NCBI GenBank assembly: GCA_022561055.1
Contig: JADFRY010000004.1
Span: 1-35,242 of the forward strand
Source of the DNA: Nanobdellota archaeon
GTDB lineage: Archaea; Nanobdellota; Nanobdellia; Pacearchaeales; GW2011-AR1
Length of the DNA stretch: 35,242 nt
Reading direction: 5' to 3'
Shown here: in pieces, positions 1 through 7,279 of the stretch
How the letters are laid out: each line of letters starts with the position of its first letter
How positions within the stretch are numbered: the stretch's first letter is position 1
Position numbers and translations under genes: made by a program
Notes under the pieces: model-generated
Database searches by the model: none
The model's input: only the letters and a program-made list of their open reading frames with translations
What the model was told of the DNA's origin: nothing

Positions 1-2
1 TT

Positions 3-1790
3 CCAGAATTAGTTTCAACTGGAATTACTAATCTAAGCATAAATACAGAAATAAGAAATAACTCTGCTTTCGCTAATTCGACTGCTTTGTCTGCATTAAA
101 TGTAACGGCAAATATTACATTTTATGGCATGCCAGGAACATTTACAGACCCTGTAATTTTAATAAATGGCACATCTATATGTGATACTACAACTTCTCCT
201 GCTTGTAGTAATTTCACTAGCTTGAATGCGGCTACTGTAATATTCAATGTCAGTTTTTGGGATGTCCTTAATTATACTATCGGAGAAAGACCTGATGGAA
301 ATAACGCCCCTCAAATAACTCATGTTTATAATGATACCACTCAACTCGCATCTGGAGTGACATTAAATGAAGGACCATCTTCGACTACTTTAGTCATTAA
401 CTTTTCTGTCAATGATGCAGAGGGCATTGGAGACCTAGACAATAGTACGGCAACACTAAACATCACGAGAAGCGGAGAGCCGGTAAGATTTAACAATACA
501 TGTTCTCAAATCTCGAGCCAAGCATCTGGAAATAATGCAAACTATTCTTGTGAAGTTATTGTTTATTGGTTCGATCTAGATGGAGAATGGTTGATTAATG
601 CTAGTATAAAAGACTCGGCAGGTGAATTTGCCAATAATAATACAGAAGTATTTAACATAAACTCTTTAACAGCATTTGTGTCAGGGCCGGGAAACTTGAC
701 ATTCGGTGGTATAAACACAGGGGACATAAATGTAACTTCGACTAATGACCCTCTTTTGATTAATAACACTGGAAACCAAGATTTTGCAGATGGGAGCATA
801 GAAATTAATGCGACAGATTTGATAGGTGAAGAGAATCCTGCATTCGCTCTCTGGTCTGGAAACTTTTCTGTTGGAAATGTTTCAGACGGTTCAAATGCAG
901 AATGTAATTTTGGAGGCAGTGGAGGTGATTCTGCTCCTAATGCGACGAGGATGAATTTCACACATGCAGGAGGAAACTTTGTAACAATAAAGCTAGCAAA
1001 TCTTTCTCGTGGAAACTTCTCGGTAAATGACGGCCAGACAGGACAAGAAGAGTTATTCATTTGTTTATTGCAAGTCGGTTCAGAAATAAGTGCGCAACCA
1101 TATTCTACTGCTAGTCAAGGAGCATGGACAATTAGGATATTATGGATAGGTCCATTGCTAAAGATATTATTCCTTGAAGGAATTGGCTCTGGAATACTAT
1201 TGGCTGCTGTTATTACAAGGAAGAAGAAGAGAAAGAGTATAAGGGATGATAAACTAGATAAAGCAGTTAAAGCATTAACTCTTCTAATAGATGAATTAAG
1301 AGATAAATATGGCTTAAGCAAGAAAGAAACACTTGACCTTGTTATTAAAGAACTAGCAGAAAAATACAAAATAGGTAAGAAAGAATTAATTGAAGTTCTT
1401 GAATTAAGAATAAAAGAAAATATTCCATCGACAATCTTTAGTAAGAAACTTGGAGGCTTAGAAGCAATAGTCAAGTATATGAAAGAAAACTTAGGAATGA
1501 GCTATAGTGAAATTGCAAAACAATTGGTGAGAGATGATAGAACAATATGGACATCTTATAAGAAAGCAACAGAAAAGCAACCTGAAGCATTAGAAGTTAA
1601 GGAAACTTCTACATTCTTCCCAATTGAAATATTCAAGGATAGGAATCTTACTGTATTAGAATCTATTGTTGTATACTTAAAAGAAAAAGGTCTTAGGTAT
1701 AGTGAAATAGCTAAACTGCTTGATAGAGATCAAAGAAATATCCAGACTATTTACTCAAGGGCAATAAAAAAATTACATAAAGGGGAGTAG
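3..1790 (+). CDS. Membrane-anchored surface protein with two cytoplasmic HTH repeats (5' partial)
   Basis: The frame is open to the left edge, so the track start (TTG at 87) is internal and the real start lies outside the window. The first ~375 visible residues form an extracellular region packed with N-x-S/T sequons and beta-strand-like segments. One hydrophobic segment follows (IGPLLKILFLEGIGSGILLA), then a basic stop-transfer run KKKRKS. The ~185-residue cytoplasmic tail holds a helical segment and two related repeats, LEAIVKYMKENLGMSYSEIA and LESIVVYLKEKGLRYSEIA. Each repeat continues into an R-D-x-R-x-I-x-x-x-Y recognition-helix-like stretch resembling sigma-70 region 4/HTH folds. The ectodomain is paralogous to the next gene. 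I infer a surface sensor or tethered DNA-binding regulator. The function is not established, and the tail could instead mediate protein contacts. Confidence 0.8.
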   Translation, partial: PELVSTGITNLSINTEIRNNSAFANSTALSALNVTANITFYGMPGTFTDPVILINGTSICDTTTSPACSNFTSLNAATVIFNVSFWDVLNYTIGERPDGNNAPQITHVYNDTTQLASGVTLNEGPSSTTLVINFSVNDAEGIGDLDNSTATLNITRSGEPVRFNNTCSQISSQASGNNANYSCEVIVYWFDLDGEWLINASIKDSAGEFANNNTEVFNINSLTAFVSGPGNLTFGGINTGDINVTSTNDPLLINNTGNQDFADGSIEINATDLIGEENPAFALWSGNFSVGNVSDGSNAECNFGGSGGDSAPNATRMNFTHAGGNFVTIKLANLSRGNFSVNDGQTGQEELFICLLQVGSEISAQPYSTASQGAWTIRILWIGPLLKILFLEGIGSGILLAAVITRKKKRKSIRDDKLDKAVKALTLLIDELRDKYGLSKKETLDLVIKELAEKYKIGKKELIEVLELRIKENIPSTIFSKKLGGLEAIVKYMKENLGMSYSEIAKQLVRDDRTIWTSYKKATEKQPEALEVKETSTFFPIEIFKDRNLTVLESIVVYLKEKGLRYSEIAKLLDRDQRNIQTIYSRAIKKLHKGE

Positions 1791-1823
1791 AGAAATATTT
1801 AAAAAGAGTCAATGCCTAAAAAT

Positions 1824-1831
1824 ATAATCGA
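1824..1831 (+). promoter_or_regulatory. TATA box for the 1853 gene
   Basis: An AT-rich TATAAT-like box lies about 29 nt before the ATG, the spacing seen repeatedly in this window and expected for a leaderless archaeal transcript. A second TATA-like ATATTTAAAAAG lies further upstream at about 1794. Confidence 0.45.
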
Positions 1832-1852
1832 TTACTATTAAAAAAGAGTAAG

Positions 1853-2869
1853 ATGCAAAAAACAAAGAGAGGTATTTATATTATTATGTGGGCGGTATTT
1901 TTAATATTGCTAATAAGCTCTTCCGTAGATGCTGGGTTTTTTTCTGATATTTGGAATAAAGTAACAGGGCAAGCAACGTCTGGAGCTGATATAAACATTA
2001 CGGTAGGTGCTGGCGGAACTGCTCCTCAAATAACTTTTGTTTATAATCTGACTCCTGAATTATTATCTGGAATAACTTTAACAGAAGGCCCGGCTTATAC
2101 GGCCTTTTATATTAACTTTAGTGCAAATGATACAGAAGGGGCTACTAATTTAGATGCTAGCACAGCAAGATTAAATATTTCAAGAGCTGGTGAGGCAATA
2201 GTACATAATAGTACATGTACATTGCTTGTGTCGGATGGAGTTAATGCAAACTTTTCCTGTCTTATTAATACTTCTTGGTTTAGTCAAGCTGGAGTATGGA
2301 CAATTAATGCTAGCATTACTGACCTTGGTAGCAATACTGTATATAGTAAAAACAGCACTTATAGTGGTGCTCTTTTAGGTACTGGTACTGCAGAAATTAC
2401 TATAAACTCATTAACAGCGTTTGTGTCGGGTCCAGGAAACATAACATTTGCTACTATAGCCGGAGGAGATGTAAATACAACATCTAATAATGACCCTCTC
2501 CGACTTAATAATACGGGAAATCAAGACTTTGGTGATGGTTCTATGGAAATAAATGCAACTGACCTAATTGGAGAAGTAACAAGTTCAGAAGCACTTTATT
2601 CTGGGAACTTTTCTGTTGGAAATGTAACTGGCAGCAATGAAGAGTGTAATTTTCAAAATGTATCAACAACAAGAATGAATTTCACACATGCAGGAGGAAA
2701 TTTTGTGACATTAAAAACAGGAAACATGTCAAGAGGAAACTTTTCATTAAATGATGGCCAGACAGGACAAGAGACTTTATTCTTCTGTTTATTACTTGCT
2801 GGAACAGAACTAAGCCAGCAATCATATTCCACAGCAGTGCAAGGAGCGTGGACAATAAGAGTAACATAA
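1853..2869 (+). CDS. Secreted sequon-rich protein, paralogue of preceding ectodomain
   Basis: 338 aa. A signal peptide (hydrophobic run FLILLISSSVDA) is followed by the tag VTGQATSG and then a long Thr/Asn/Ser-rich beta region with many N-x-S/T sequons. From INSLTAFVSGPGN onward it aligns closely with the ectodomain of the preceding gene, sharing NNTGNQDF, EINATDLIGE, MNFTHAGGNFVT, SRGNFS and NDGQTGQE. It stops at GAWTIRVT, exactly where the upstream paralogue enters its membrane segment, so it has no C-terminal anchor. It is probably a secreted or S-layer-associated protein exposing the same domain without the cytoplasmic HTH tail. No enzyme motif is visible. The pair looks like a tandem duplication in which only one copy has the membrane and HTH module. 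Confidence 0.85.
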   Translation: MQKTKRGIYIIMWAVFLILLISSSVDAGFFSDIWNKVTGQATSGADINITVGAGGTAPQITFVYNLTPELLSGITLTEGPAYTAFYINFSANDTEGATNLDASTARLNISRAGEAIVHNSTCTLLVSDGVNANFSCLINTSWFSQAGVWTINASITDLGSNTVYSKNSTYSGALLGTGTAEITINSLTAFVSGPGNITFATIAGGDVNTTSNNDPLRLNNTGNQDFGDGSMEINATDLIGEVTSSEALYSGNFSVGNVTGSNEECNFQNVSTTRMNFTHAGGNFVTLKTGNMSRGNFSLNDGQTGQETLFFCLLLAGTELSQQSYSTAVQGAWTIRVT

Positions 2870-2898
2870 AGTTAAAATAGGAACATAATATTGTAAAA

Positions 2899-2908
2899 TA
2901 TATAAATA
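2899..2908 (+). promoter_or_regulatory. TATA box upstream of the 2951 gene
   Basis: TATATAAATA lies only 4 nt before the ATG at 2912 but about 50 nt before the ATG at 2951. An archaeal TATA box sits about 26 nt upstream of the transcription start, so a transcript would begin near 2927. This favours the ATG at 2951 as the true start. Confidence 0.45.
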
Positions 2909-2950
2909 AAAATGTCAACCAAAACAAATCAGAAACAGATAATTATTAGC

Positions 2951-3556
2951 ATGAAAATAGGAATAATTCTAGGAGTATTTATTCTAATTTTCAGCAGTTC
3001 TGTGCTTGCTTTTGGGGTGTCTGCGCCTCCTGGGTACAAACAGATTGAACTTTATCCAGGTCAAGTAAGCGAGCTTAGATTCGTCATACAAGATGGCGGA
3101 GCAACAGGAGATACTACTGCAAAAGTAGAGATAATGGAGGGTTCTGAAATTATAGAGATAACAGATTCAGAAAATACTTATATCATACTCCTAGGAAAAA
3201 AAGTTTCAGTCAATACTAGAATAACTATCCCAGATGATGCAGCAGTGGGCACTATCTACAACGTAAGATTAAGCTTTAGTACAGCAGCAGGAAAGGGAGG
3301 GTCAGGACTTAGTTTTGGAAGTTCTATAATACAAGCTTTTGTCGTGAATATTGGTGAAGAACCACCGCCACCACAACCTGCACCACCAGAAGAAGCACCT
3401 GCAGAAGTCCCAGGTGAAGGAATAACATCTACTACAACTACTTTCATGGTATATATAATAATTGGAATTATAATCCTAGCAGTAATTTTCTTAATCATGT
3501 GGATGATAAGAAAAAAATCAAAAGCAAGAGAGATTCAAACTGCCCAAGTTAAGTAA
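2951..3556 (+). CDS. Small surface protein: signal peptide, beta domain, Pro-rich stalk, C-terminal TM
   Basis: The track ORF begins at 2912, but that ATG falls upstream of the start predicted from the TATA box. Starting at 2951 gives a classical signal peptide, MKIGIILGVFILIFSSSVLA. The mature part is one beta-sandwich-like domain (YPGQVSELRFVIQD ... VTIPDDAAVGTIYNVRLSF-like strands, as in NEW3/COG1470-type domains). Then come a Pro/Glu-rich stalk (EEPPPPQPAPPEEAP), a Thr cluster (STTTT), a TM helix (MVYIIIGIIILAVIFLIMW) and a short basic tail RKKSKAR. The topology is type I, with the domain outside. It sits just after the paralogous surface proteins on the same strand and may serve the same envelope layer. 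The fold assignment is a guess from pattern; the topology is well supported. Confidence 0.8.
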   Translation: MKIGIILGVFILIFSSSVLAFGVSAPPGYKQIELYPGQVSELRFVIQDGGATGDTTAKVEIMEGSEIIEITDSENTYIILLGKKVSVNTRITIPDDAAVGTIYNVRLSFSTAAGKGGSGLSFGSSIIQAFVVNIGEEPPPPQPAPPEEAPAEVPGEGITSTTTTFMVYIIIGIIILAVIFLIMWMIRKKSKAREIQTAQVK

Positions 3557-3735
3557 AAAACAAGTGTAAAGTGAACCTCTTAGCGTAATATCTATGTAAT
3601 TAAAGCTTACCATTTAATTCATTTGAAAAATAGGGCGTCTAATACTTTTTGGATATTTTTATTTCTGAAAAAATAGTAACAGAACAATTTTGATAGAGTT
3701 GTTAGTGGTAGGTTAGTAGTTAAAATGTTACTTTA

Positions 3736-3804
3736 CAAAATGGATTTAACAACGAGGGCTTGTAGAAAGTTTCCAAGCCAAATCCCTAAAATTTTGCCAT
3801 TTTG
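3736..3804. repeat. Nested inverted repeat / possible structured RNA
   Basis: Several reverse-complementary pairs nest around one centre: CAAAATGG (3736-3743) with CCATTTTG (3797-3804), GGATTT (3742-3747) with AAATCC (3780-3785), GGCTTG (3757-3762) with CAAGCC (3774-3779), and GAA with TTC at the tip. The two outer tiers share two bases and so compete. Because both strands pair equally, this may be a DNA palindrome remnant rather than an RNA. No promoter of its own is evident. Confidence 0.5.
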
Positions 3805-3871
3805 ATACATTAAATATCACAAAGTCCTTCTTTTTTCATTTACTTCCCATATAGCCAACAATAAGAGAACT

Positions 3872-3879
3872 TTTAAATA
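3872..3879 (+). promoter_or_regulatory. TATA box for the 3901 gene
   Basis: TTTAAATA lies 29 nt before the ATG, consistent with a leaderless transcript. Confidence 0.6.
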
Positions 3880-3900
3880 TCACGTCCTGCTTTTTATTGC

Positions 3901-5580
3901 ATGAGGTGGAAAAATCTTTTTTTTATTGTATTGTTATTTCTTTTATTTCTAATAGTTACTAATATAGATGTTCTTGCCCAGATAACTGGAGAGACTGTGA
4001 CAGGAGAAGCAACTTCGAGTGTGGGTATTTCAGTAACTGTTGAAAATCCGCTACCTACCCTGACGATAATAAGCCCAAAAAATGAAACTTATTTTACTAA
4101 TGAATCTCTTTTATTGAATTTTACATCATCTAATGAGAGAACAGTTTGGTATAATTTAGATAAAGGAACCAATATAACAATAACTTCTTCTATATTCTTT
4201 AATACCACCGAAGACAATCATACTTTATATTTATTTGCAAACAACACCGATGGAAATGAAACAGCAAAAAATGTAACTTTTAGTATTAATATAAGTCTAT
4301 TCACGATTTTATACACCGAATATAAGGTCTCTAACAAAGGAAACTCAACTAACTTTAATATTTTTTCATTTCAAGAGATACAAAATTTATCTGACATTGT
4401 CTTAGAAAATGCAAAATATGGAAAAATGGACTTTAATGGTACGATTAATCTTACAGATAACGCTGATACTTCTGATAATACACTTGATCTTGACGCTAAT
4501 ACGAATATATCATTTAACAGAATTGAACTGAATGCCACAGCCATACTAAATTTCAATGTATCTACTACTTTAACACTTTATAATTTAACTTTTTCTGACC
4601 CTAGAATATTAAAAGATGGTAATGTATGTCCTTCAACTATCTGTACAAAGGAAAGTTTTTCTGGTGGAAATTTAGTATTTAATGTAACAGAATTTAGTAT
4701 TTATTCTGCTGAAGAAACTCCTGTAGCCGCAGCCCCTTCTGCTGCTGCTGCACCTTCTGCAGGCAGTAAGAAACCAGCTAAAAACTTTGAATTTGATAAA
4801 AATAGGATTCAAGTTTCTTTATTCCAAGGAGAAACTAAGAAAGAGGAGATAGTAATAAGAAATAAAGGTAGAGAAAAATTAAGTATGACTTTAGAAAGTT
4901 TAGGAATTAATGAGTTTATAAAAATGAGTGAAACAAGTTTTGATTTAGAATCTGATGAATCCAAAACAATAACTCTAGAATTTACTGCTAGAGAAGATAC
5001 GATTCCTAATTTGTATCTTGGAAAACTTATTATAAAAGCTAACGGTATAGAAAAAGAAATTCCGATTGCAATAGAAGTTGAATCTAAGGAAGCTTTATTT
5101 GATGTTAAAGTAGAAATACCACTAGAATTCCAGACAATTCTTCCTGGAGAAGAATTGTTTACTAATGTAGAAATCTTTAATTTAGGAGCTCTTAGAGGAG
5201 TAGATGTATTTGTTGAATATGAAATAAGAGATTTAGATGGTCAAGTAATACTTACAGAGTCAGAAACTGTGGGAATAGAAACGAAATTAGATTTAATCAA
5301 GAGTTTCTATATTCCAGAAGACATTGAATTTGGACAATACATATTTTATGTAAGGATAACATATGATGAAAAAGTAGCTAGTGCAAGTACATTTTTTGAA
5401 GTTGGTAAAAAGCCTTTTTTTACACAAGAAAATATAAGTCTAATAATAACAGCAATAATAATGATTATTTCAATATTTATATTTTTAATTTTATTTTTAA
5501 AACATCATAAAGAACATAAAAAATTATTAAGAGAACATGAAAAAATTAGGGCAGAGTATAAAAAAATTGTGAAAAAATAA
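3901..5580 (+). CDS. Large type I surface protein with Ig/NEW3-like domains
   Basis: 559 aa. An N-terminal signal/TM segment (FFIVLLFLLFLIVTNIDVLA) is followed by ITGETVTGEATS, a TG-tag like that of the 1853 product. The first half is sequon-rich with Ig-like strands (PTLTIISPKNETYFTNESLLLNFT), as in cell-surface adhesins. An Ala/Pro/Ser linker (AAAPSAAAAPSAGSKKP) leads to two domains resembling NEW3/COG1470 folds (IQVSLFQGETKKEEIVIRNKG and the later LPGEELFTNVEIFNLGALRG). A C-terminal TM helix (ISLIITAIIMIISIFIFLIL) precedes a ~30-residue charged helical cytoplasmic tail rich in H, K and E. It probably lies in the outer cell layer with the tail inside. No catalytic motif is visible. It converges with the reductase gene on the other strand, 2 nt away. 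Confidence 0.8.
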   Translation: MRWKNLFFIVLLFLLFLIVTNIDVLAQITGETVTGEATSSVGISVTVENPLPTLTIISPKNETYFTNESLLLNFTSSNERTVWYNLDKGTNITITSSIFFNTTEDNHTLYLFANNTDGNETAKNVTFSINISLFTILYTEYKVSNKGNSTNFNIFSFQEIQNLSDIVLENAKYGKMDFNGTINLTDNADTSDNTLDLDANTNISFNRIELNATAILNFNVSTTLTLYNLTFSDPRILKDGNVCPSTICTKESFSGGNLVFNVTEFSIYSAEETPVAAAPSAAAAPSAGSKKPAKNFEFDKNRIQVSLFQGETKKEEIVIRNKGREKLSMTLESLGINEFIKMSETSFDLESDESKTITLEFTAREDTIPNLYLGKLIIKANGIEKEIPIAIEVESKEALFDVKVEIPLEFQTILPGEELFTNVEIFNLGALRGVDVFVEYEIRDLDGQVILTESETVGIETKLDLIKSFYIPEDIEFGQYIFYVRITYDEKVASASTFFEVGKKPFFTQENISLIITAIIMIISIFIFLILFLKHHKEHKKLLREHEKIRAEYKKIVKK

Positions 5581-5582
5581 AA

Positions 5583-6248
5583 TCACATCTCAATCACAAC
5601 ACTTTCTGGTTTTGCTCCTAATTCATCGAGTGCTTTTTTTACATCAACGATGAATTGCATTGGGCCGCAAATGTAAAAGTTTTGTGAAAAGTCATTAATA
5701 TGTTTTTGGAGGAATTCTTTATTAATTCTGCCATGTTCATAACTGTTTTTCTTTTCTCTAGTTAATATGAAAATAGCATTTTCTCCTAACATTTCTTTAA
5801 ACTCTTTTTCTAAAATTATATCTTTTGAAATTTTATTTGAAAATAGTAGTTTATTTCCTTGTAATTGATTTTTTTCTCTTAAATCTCTAAATATTGCAAT
5901 GAAGGGAGTTATACCTGCACCTCCTGCAATGAAAACTCCAGGACCTTTATAACTTATTGTTCCCCAAATATCTCTGAGAATTAATTGGTCGCCTGGGTAT
6001 AATTTTCCTAATTGCTCTGTAACACCATTATGTTCTGGATAAATTTTTATTGTGAACTCTAAAACCTTATCTTCATTTAAAGAAGAGAAAGTAAATGGTC
6101 TTTTTTTATTTTCCCAAGATGACTTGTTTATTGAGAGTTCTGTTGCCTGGCCTGGTTTAAAGATATAGTTCTCAGGTTTTTCAACTACAAATCTTTTTGT
6201 GTCATGCGTGACAAATTCTGTCATTAGGATTTTTGAGATGTATTGCAT
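5583..6248 (-). CDS. FNR-family FAD/NAD(P)-binding oxidoreductase
   Basis: 221 aa, a single-polypeptide ferredoxin-reductase-like flavoprotein. The N-terminal barrel has the flavin-binding RPFTFSS motif (~residue 50). The nucleotide-binding half has GGAGITPF (~108) and YICGPMQF (~192), the family's NAD(P)-binding and CGP signatures. No C-terminal 2Fe-2S cysteine cluster is present, so it resembles stand-alone reductase domains more than PyrK or oxygenase reductases. It likely moves electrons between NAD(P)H and an unidentified soluble partner in the cytoplasm. It has its own TATA-like box (ACTTAAACC, minus strand) about 28 nt before the ATG, so it need not depend on the upstream small RNA. 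The redox partner cannot be told from the neighbours. Confidence 0.85.
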   Translation of the reverse strand: MQYISKILMTEFVTHDTKRFVVEKPENYIFKPGQATELSINKSSWENKKRPFTFSSLNEDKVLEFTIKIYPEHNGVTEQLGKLYPGDQLILRDIWGTISYKGPGVFIAGGAGITPFIAIFRDLREKNQLQGNKLLFSNKISKDIILEKEFKEMLGENAIFILTREKKNSYEHGRINKEFLQKHINDFSQNFYICGPMQFIVDVKKALDELGAKPESVVIEM

Positions 6249-6275
6249 TAATTGAAGAAAAATATACGGTTTAAG
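6249..6275. repeat. Promoter-region direct repeat, copy 1
   Basis: TAATTGAAGAAAAATATACG continues into GTTTAAG and is nearly identical (about 23 of 26 positions, one gap) to 6395-6421. On the minus strand this is the promoter of the reductase gene. The other copy is the promoter of the UUCG hairpin array. Confidence 0.7.
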
Positions 6276-6294
6276 TAGTTTTTGTTAAAATAAA

Positions 6295-6395
6295 TTATTA
6301 AAGGGATTATCAAACCGAAGCTCAATAACCCCAAATATCTCAACCGAAGTCGAGATAACCCAACTTAAGTCAACCGAAGTCAACTTAAACTAAGT
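6295..6395 (-). ncRNA. Candidate small RNA: three UUCG-capped hairpins in tandem
   Basis: On the minus strand three stem-loops follow one another, each closed by a C(UUCG)G tetraloop. The first is at 6390-6363 (12 bp, GTTTAAGTTGAC/GTTGACTTAAGT), the second at 6357-6336 (9 bp, TATCTCGAC/GTTGAGATA) and the third at 6332-6303 (13 bp, GGGGTTATTGAGC/GTTTGATAATCCC). Stem sequences differ, but loops and pairing are kept. The stems contain nine G-U pairs in total, all of which would be A-C mismatches on the plus strand, so the minus-strand RNA is the folded molecule. A TATA box (TTTATAAA, 6417-6424) predicts a start near 6395, and a U-rich run follows the last hairpin. It matches no RNA family I recognise. 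Confidence 0.65.
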
Positions 6396-6421
6396 AATTA
6401 AAGAAGAATTATACGGTTTAT
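6395..6421. repeat. Promoter-region direct repeat, copy 2
   Basis: TAATTAAAGAAGAATTATAC followed by GGTTTAT matches copy 1 at 6249-6275. The two copies bracket the hairpin array. Confidence 0.7.
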
Positions 6422-6426
6422 AAACC
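6415..6426 (-). promoter_or_regulatory. Palindromic TATA box of the hairpin RNA
   Basis: GGTTTATAAACC is a perfect 12-bp palindrome containing TTTATAAA. Read on the minus strand, the usual 29-nt spacing puts the RNA start just before the first hairpin. The palindrome could in principle recruit TBP in either direction. Confidence 0.55.
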
Positions 6427-6459
6427 TTTCTATTTTGTTATCACTCAATAATTATTACA

Positions 6460-6876
6460 TTATTCCCCTATTACCTTAATCAAGACTCTTTTATTTCTTT
6501 GACCATCAAATTCTCCGTAAAAGATTTGCTCCCAGGGACCAAAGTCTAATTTACCACCTGTAATCGAGACAATAACTTCCCTCCCCATTATTGTTCTTTT
6601 CAAATGGGCGTGTGCGTTGTCTTCTCCGGTTAAATTATGTCGATAGTTTTCTACATCATATGGCGCGAGTTTCTCAAGCCATTCAAGAAAATCTTGTTTT
6701 AAGCCAGATTCCTCATCGTTAATAAAAACAGATGCAGTAATGTGCATTGCATTTACCAAACAAAAACCTTCTTTGACTCTAGACTCACTAACAGCTTGCT
6801 CAACTTGGGAAGTTATGTTAACAATTTCTTTTTTATTCTTTGTATTAAATGTGAGATATTTTGTATGGGATTTCAT
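6460..6876 (-). CDS. YjbQ/UPF0047 family protein
   Basis: 138 aa, the normal full length of the family. Diagnostic stretches are [19 protein letters not shown] near residue 42, the middle segment [20 protein letters not shown], and the C-terminal [20 protein letters not shown] followed by [10 protein letters not shown]. The conserved His, Glu and Asp residues of these blocks are all present. Members are small cytosolic trimers. Secondary thiamine-phosphate synthase activity has been reported for some, but the physiological role is unsettled. Its TATA-like box (TTTATACT on the minus strand) lies about 27-30 nt upstream, so the transcript is probably leaderless. It reads toward the hairpin RNA and the reductase; a functional link is not evident. 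Confidence 0.9.
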   Translation of the reverse strand: MKSHTKYLTFNTKNKKEIVNITSQVEQAVSESRVKEGFCLVNAMHITASVFINDEESGLKQDFLEWLEKLAPYDVENYRHNLTGEDNAHAHLKRTIMGREVIVSITGGKLDFGPWEQIFYGEFDGQRNKRVLIKVIGE

Positions 6877-7134
6877 AGAATTTTTAATATTAGGAAGTAT
6901 AAAAATTTTTGGATAAAAAAGTAATGTAGAGACAGTAATAAGATGGATAATTAATATAAATTAATATAACTTGTGGGTTTTAGTAAATATTTGTGTGAGT
7001 TTAGCTATTCATAGAAAGATTAAAGAAAAACCAATCGTCATAGCTAAGATGTTTGCTATCTTGTTGTATAAATTTTAGGTTGAATATTGGGATGATGGTG
7101 GGTAATCAGCAGGAAAAGACTAGAATTGGGAAGG

Positions 7135-7142
7135 TTTAAATA
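7135..7142 (+). promoter_or_regulatory. BRE/TATA promoter for two small ORFs
   Basis: GGGAAGG followed by TTTAAATA matches the purine-rich BRE plus TATA pattern seen elsewhere in the window. It lies 29 nt before the ATG at 7164. Confidence 0.6.
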
Positions 7143-7163
7143 TGGTTATTTTGTAGGTTTTTT

Positions 7164-7274
7164 ATGACAACAAAATATATGTCAAAACAAGAATCTCTTG
7201 ATATGGGGGCGTTGTATGCAGGATATGAAGATGCTCAATCCAGGAAAGAAGCGTTAGCAAGAGCAGAGAAGTAG
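7164..7274 (+). CDS. 36-aa small protein
   Basis: MTTKYMSKQESLDMGALYAG and on to EDAQSRKEALARAEK, too short for the ORF track. The start sits at the standard leaderless distance behind a good TATA box, which is the main support that it is real. The sequence is hydrophilic and predicted helical, with no membrane segment or known motif. It ends 5 nt before the next small ORF and probably shares its transcript. The function is unknown. It could instead be a leader peptide for the downstream ORF. Confidence 0.45.
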   Translation: MTTKYMSKQESLDMGALYAGYEDAQSRKEALARAEK

Positions 7275-7279
7275 AAAAT

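Larger units (their letters stand above)
3557..3900. other. 344-bp intergenic region with nested inverted repeat
   Basis: No credible ORF is present. The right end carries the promoter of the 3901 gene. The middle contains a multi-tier inverted repeat (3736-3804, listed separately). The rest is AT-rich without recognisable signals. Confidence 0.6.

Noticed and set aside
563-1474. Minus-strand ORFs of 165 and 119 aa
   Set aside because: They are antisense shadows of the surface-protein gene, without promoter signals or family motifs.
1443-1790. A complete sigma factor
   Set aside because: Only region-4-like HTH repeats are recognisable. No region 2 is seen, and the domain is fused to a membrane protein in an archaeon.
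6303-6390. CRISPR-like array (repeated AACCGAAG cores)
   Set aside because: The shared core is only about 10 nt, spacing is irregular, and the conserved part is the loop of variable stems. No cas gene lies nearby. Tandem RNA hairpins explain it better.
7002-7062. Inverted repeat TAGCTAT/ATAGCTA and adjacent AAGAT/ATCTT hairpin as an ncRNA
   Set aside because: The stems are short and AT-rich with a 31-nt loop. No promoter or terminator accompanies them, so they are likely chance in AT-rich DNA.
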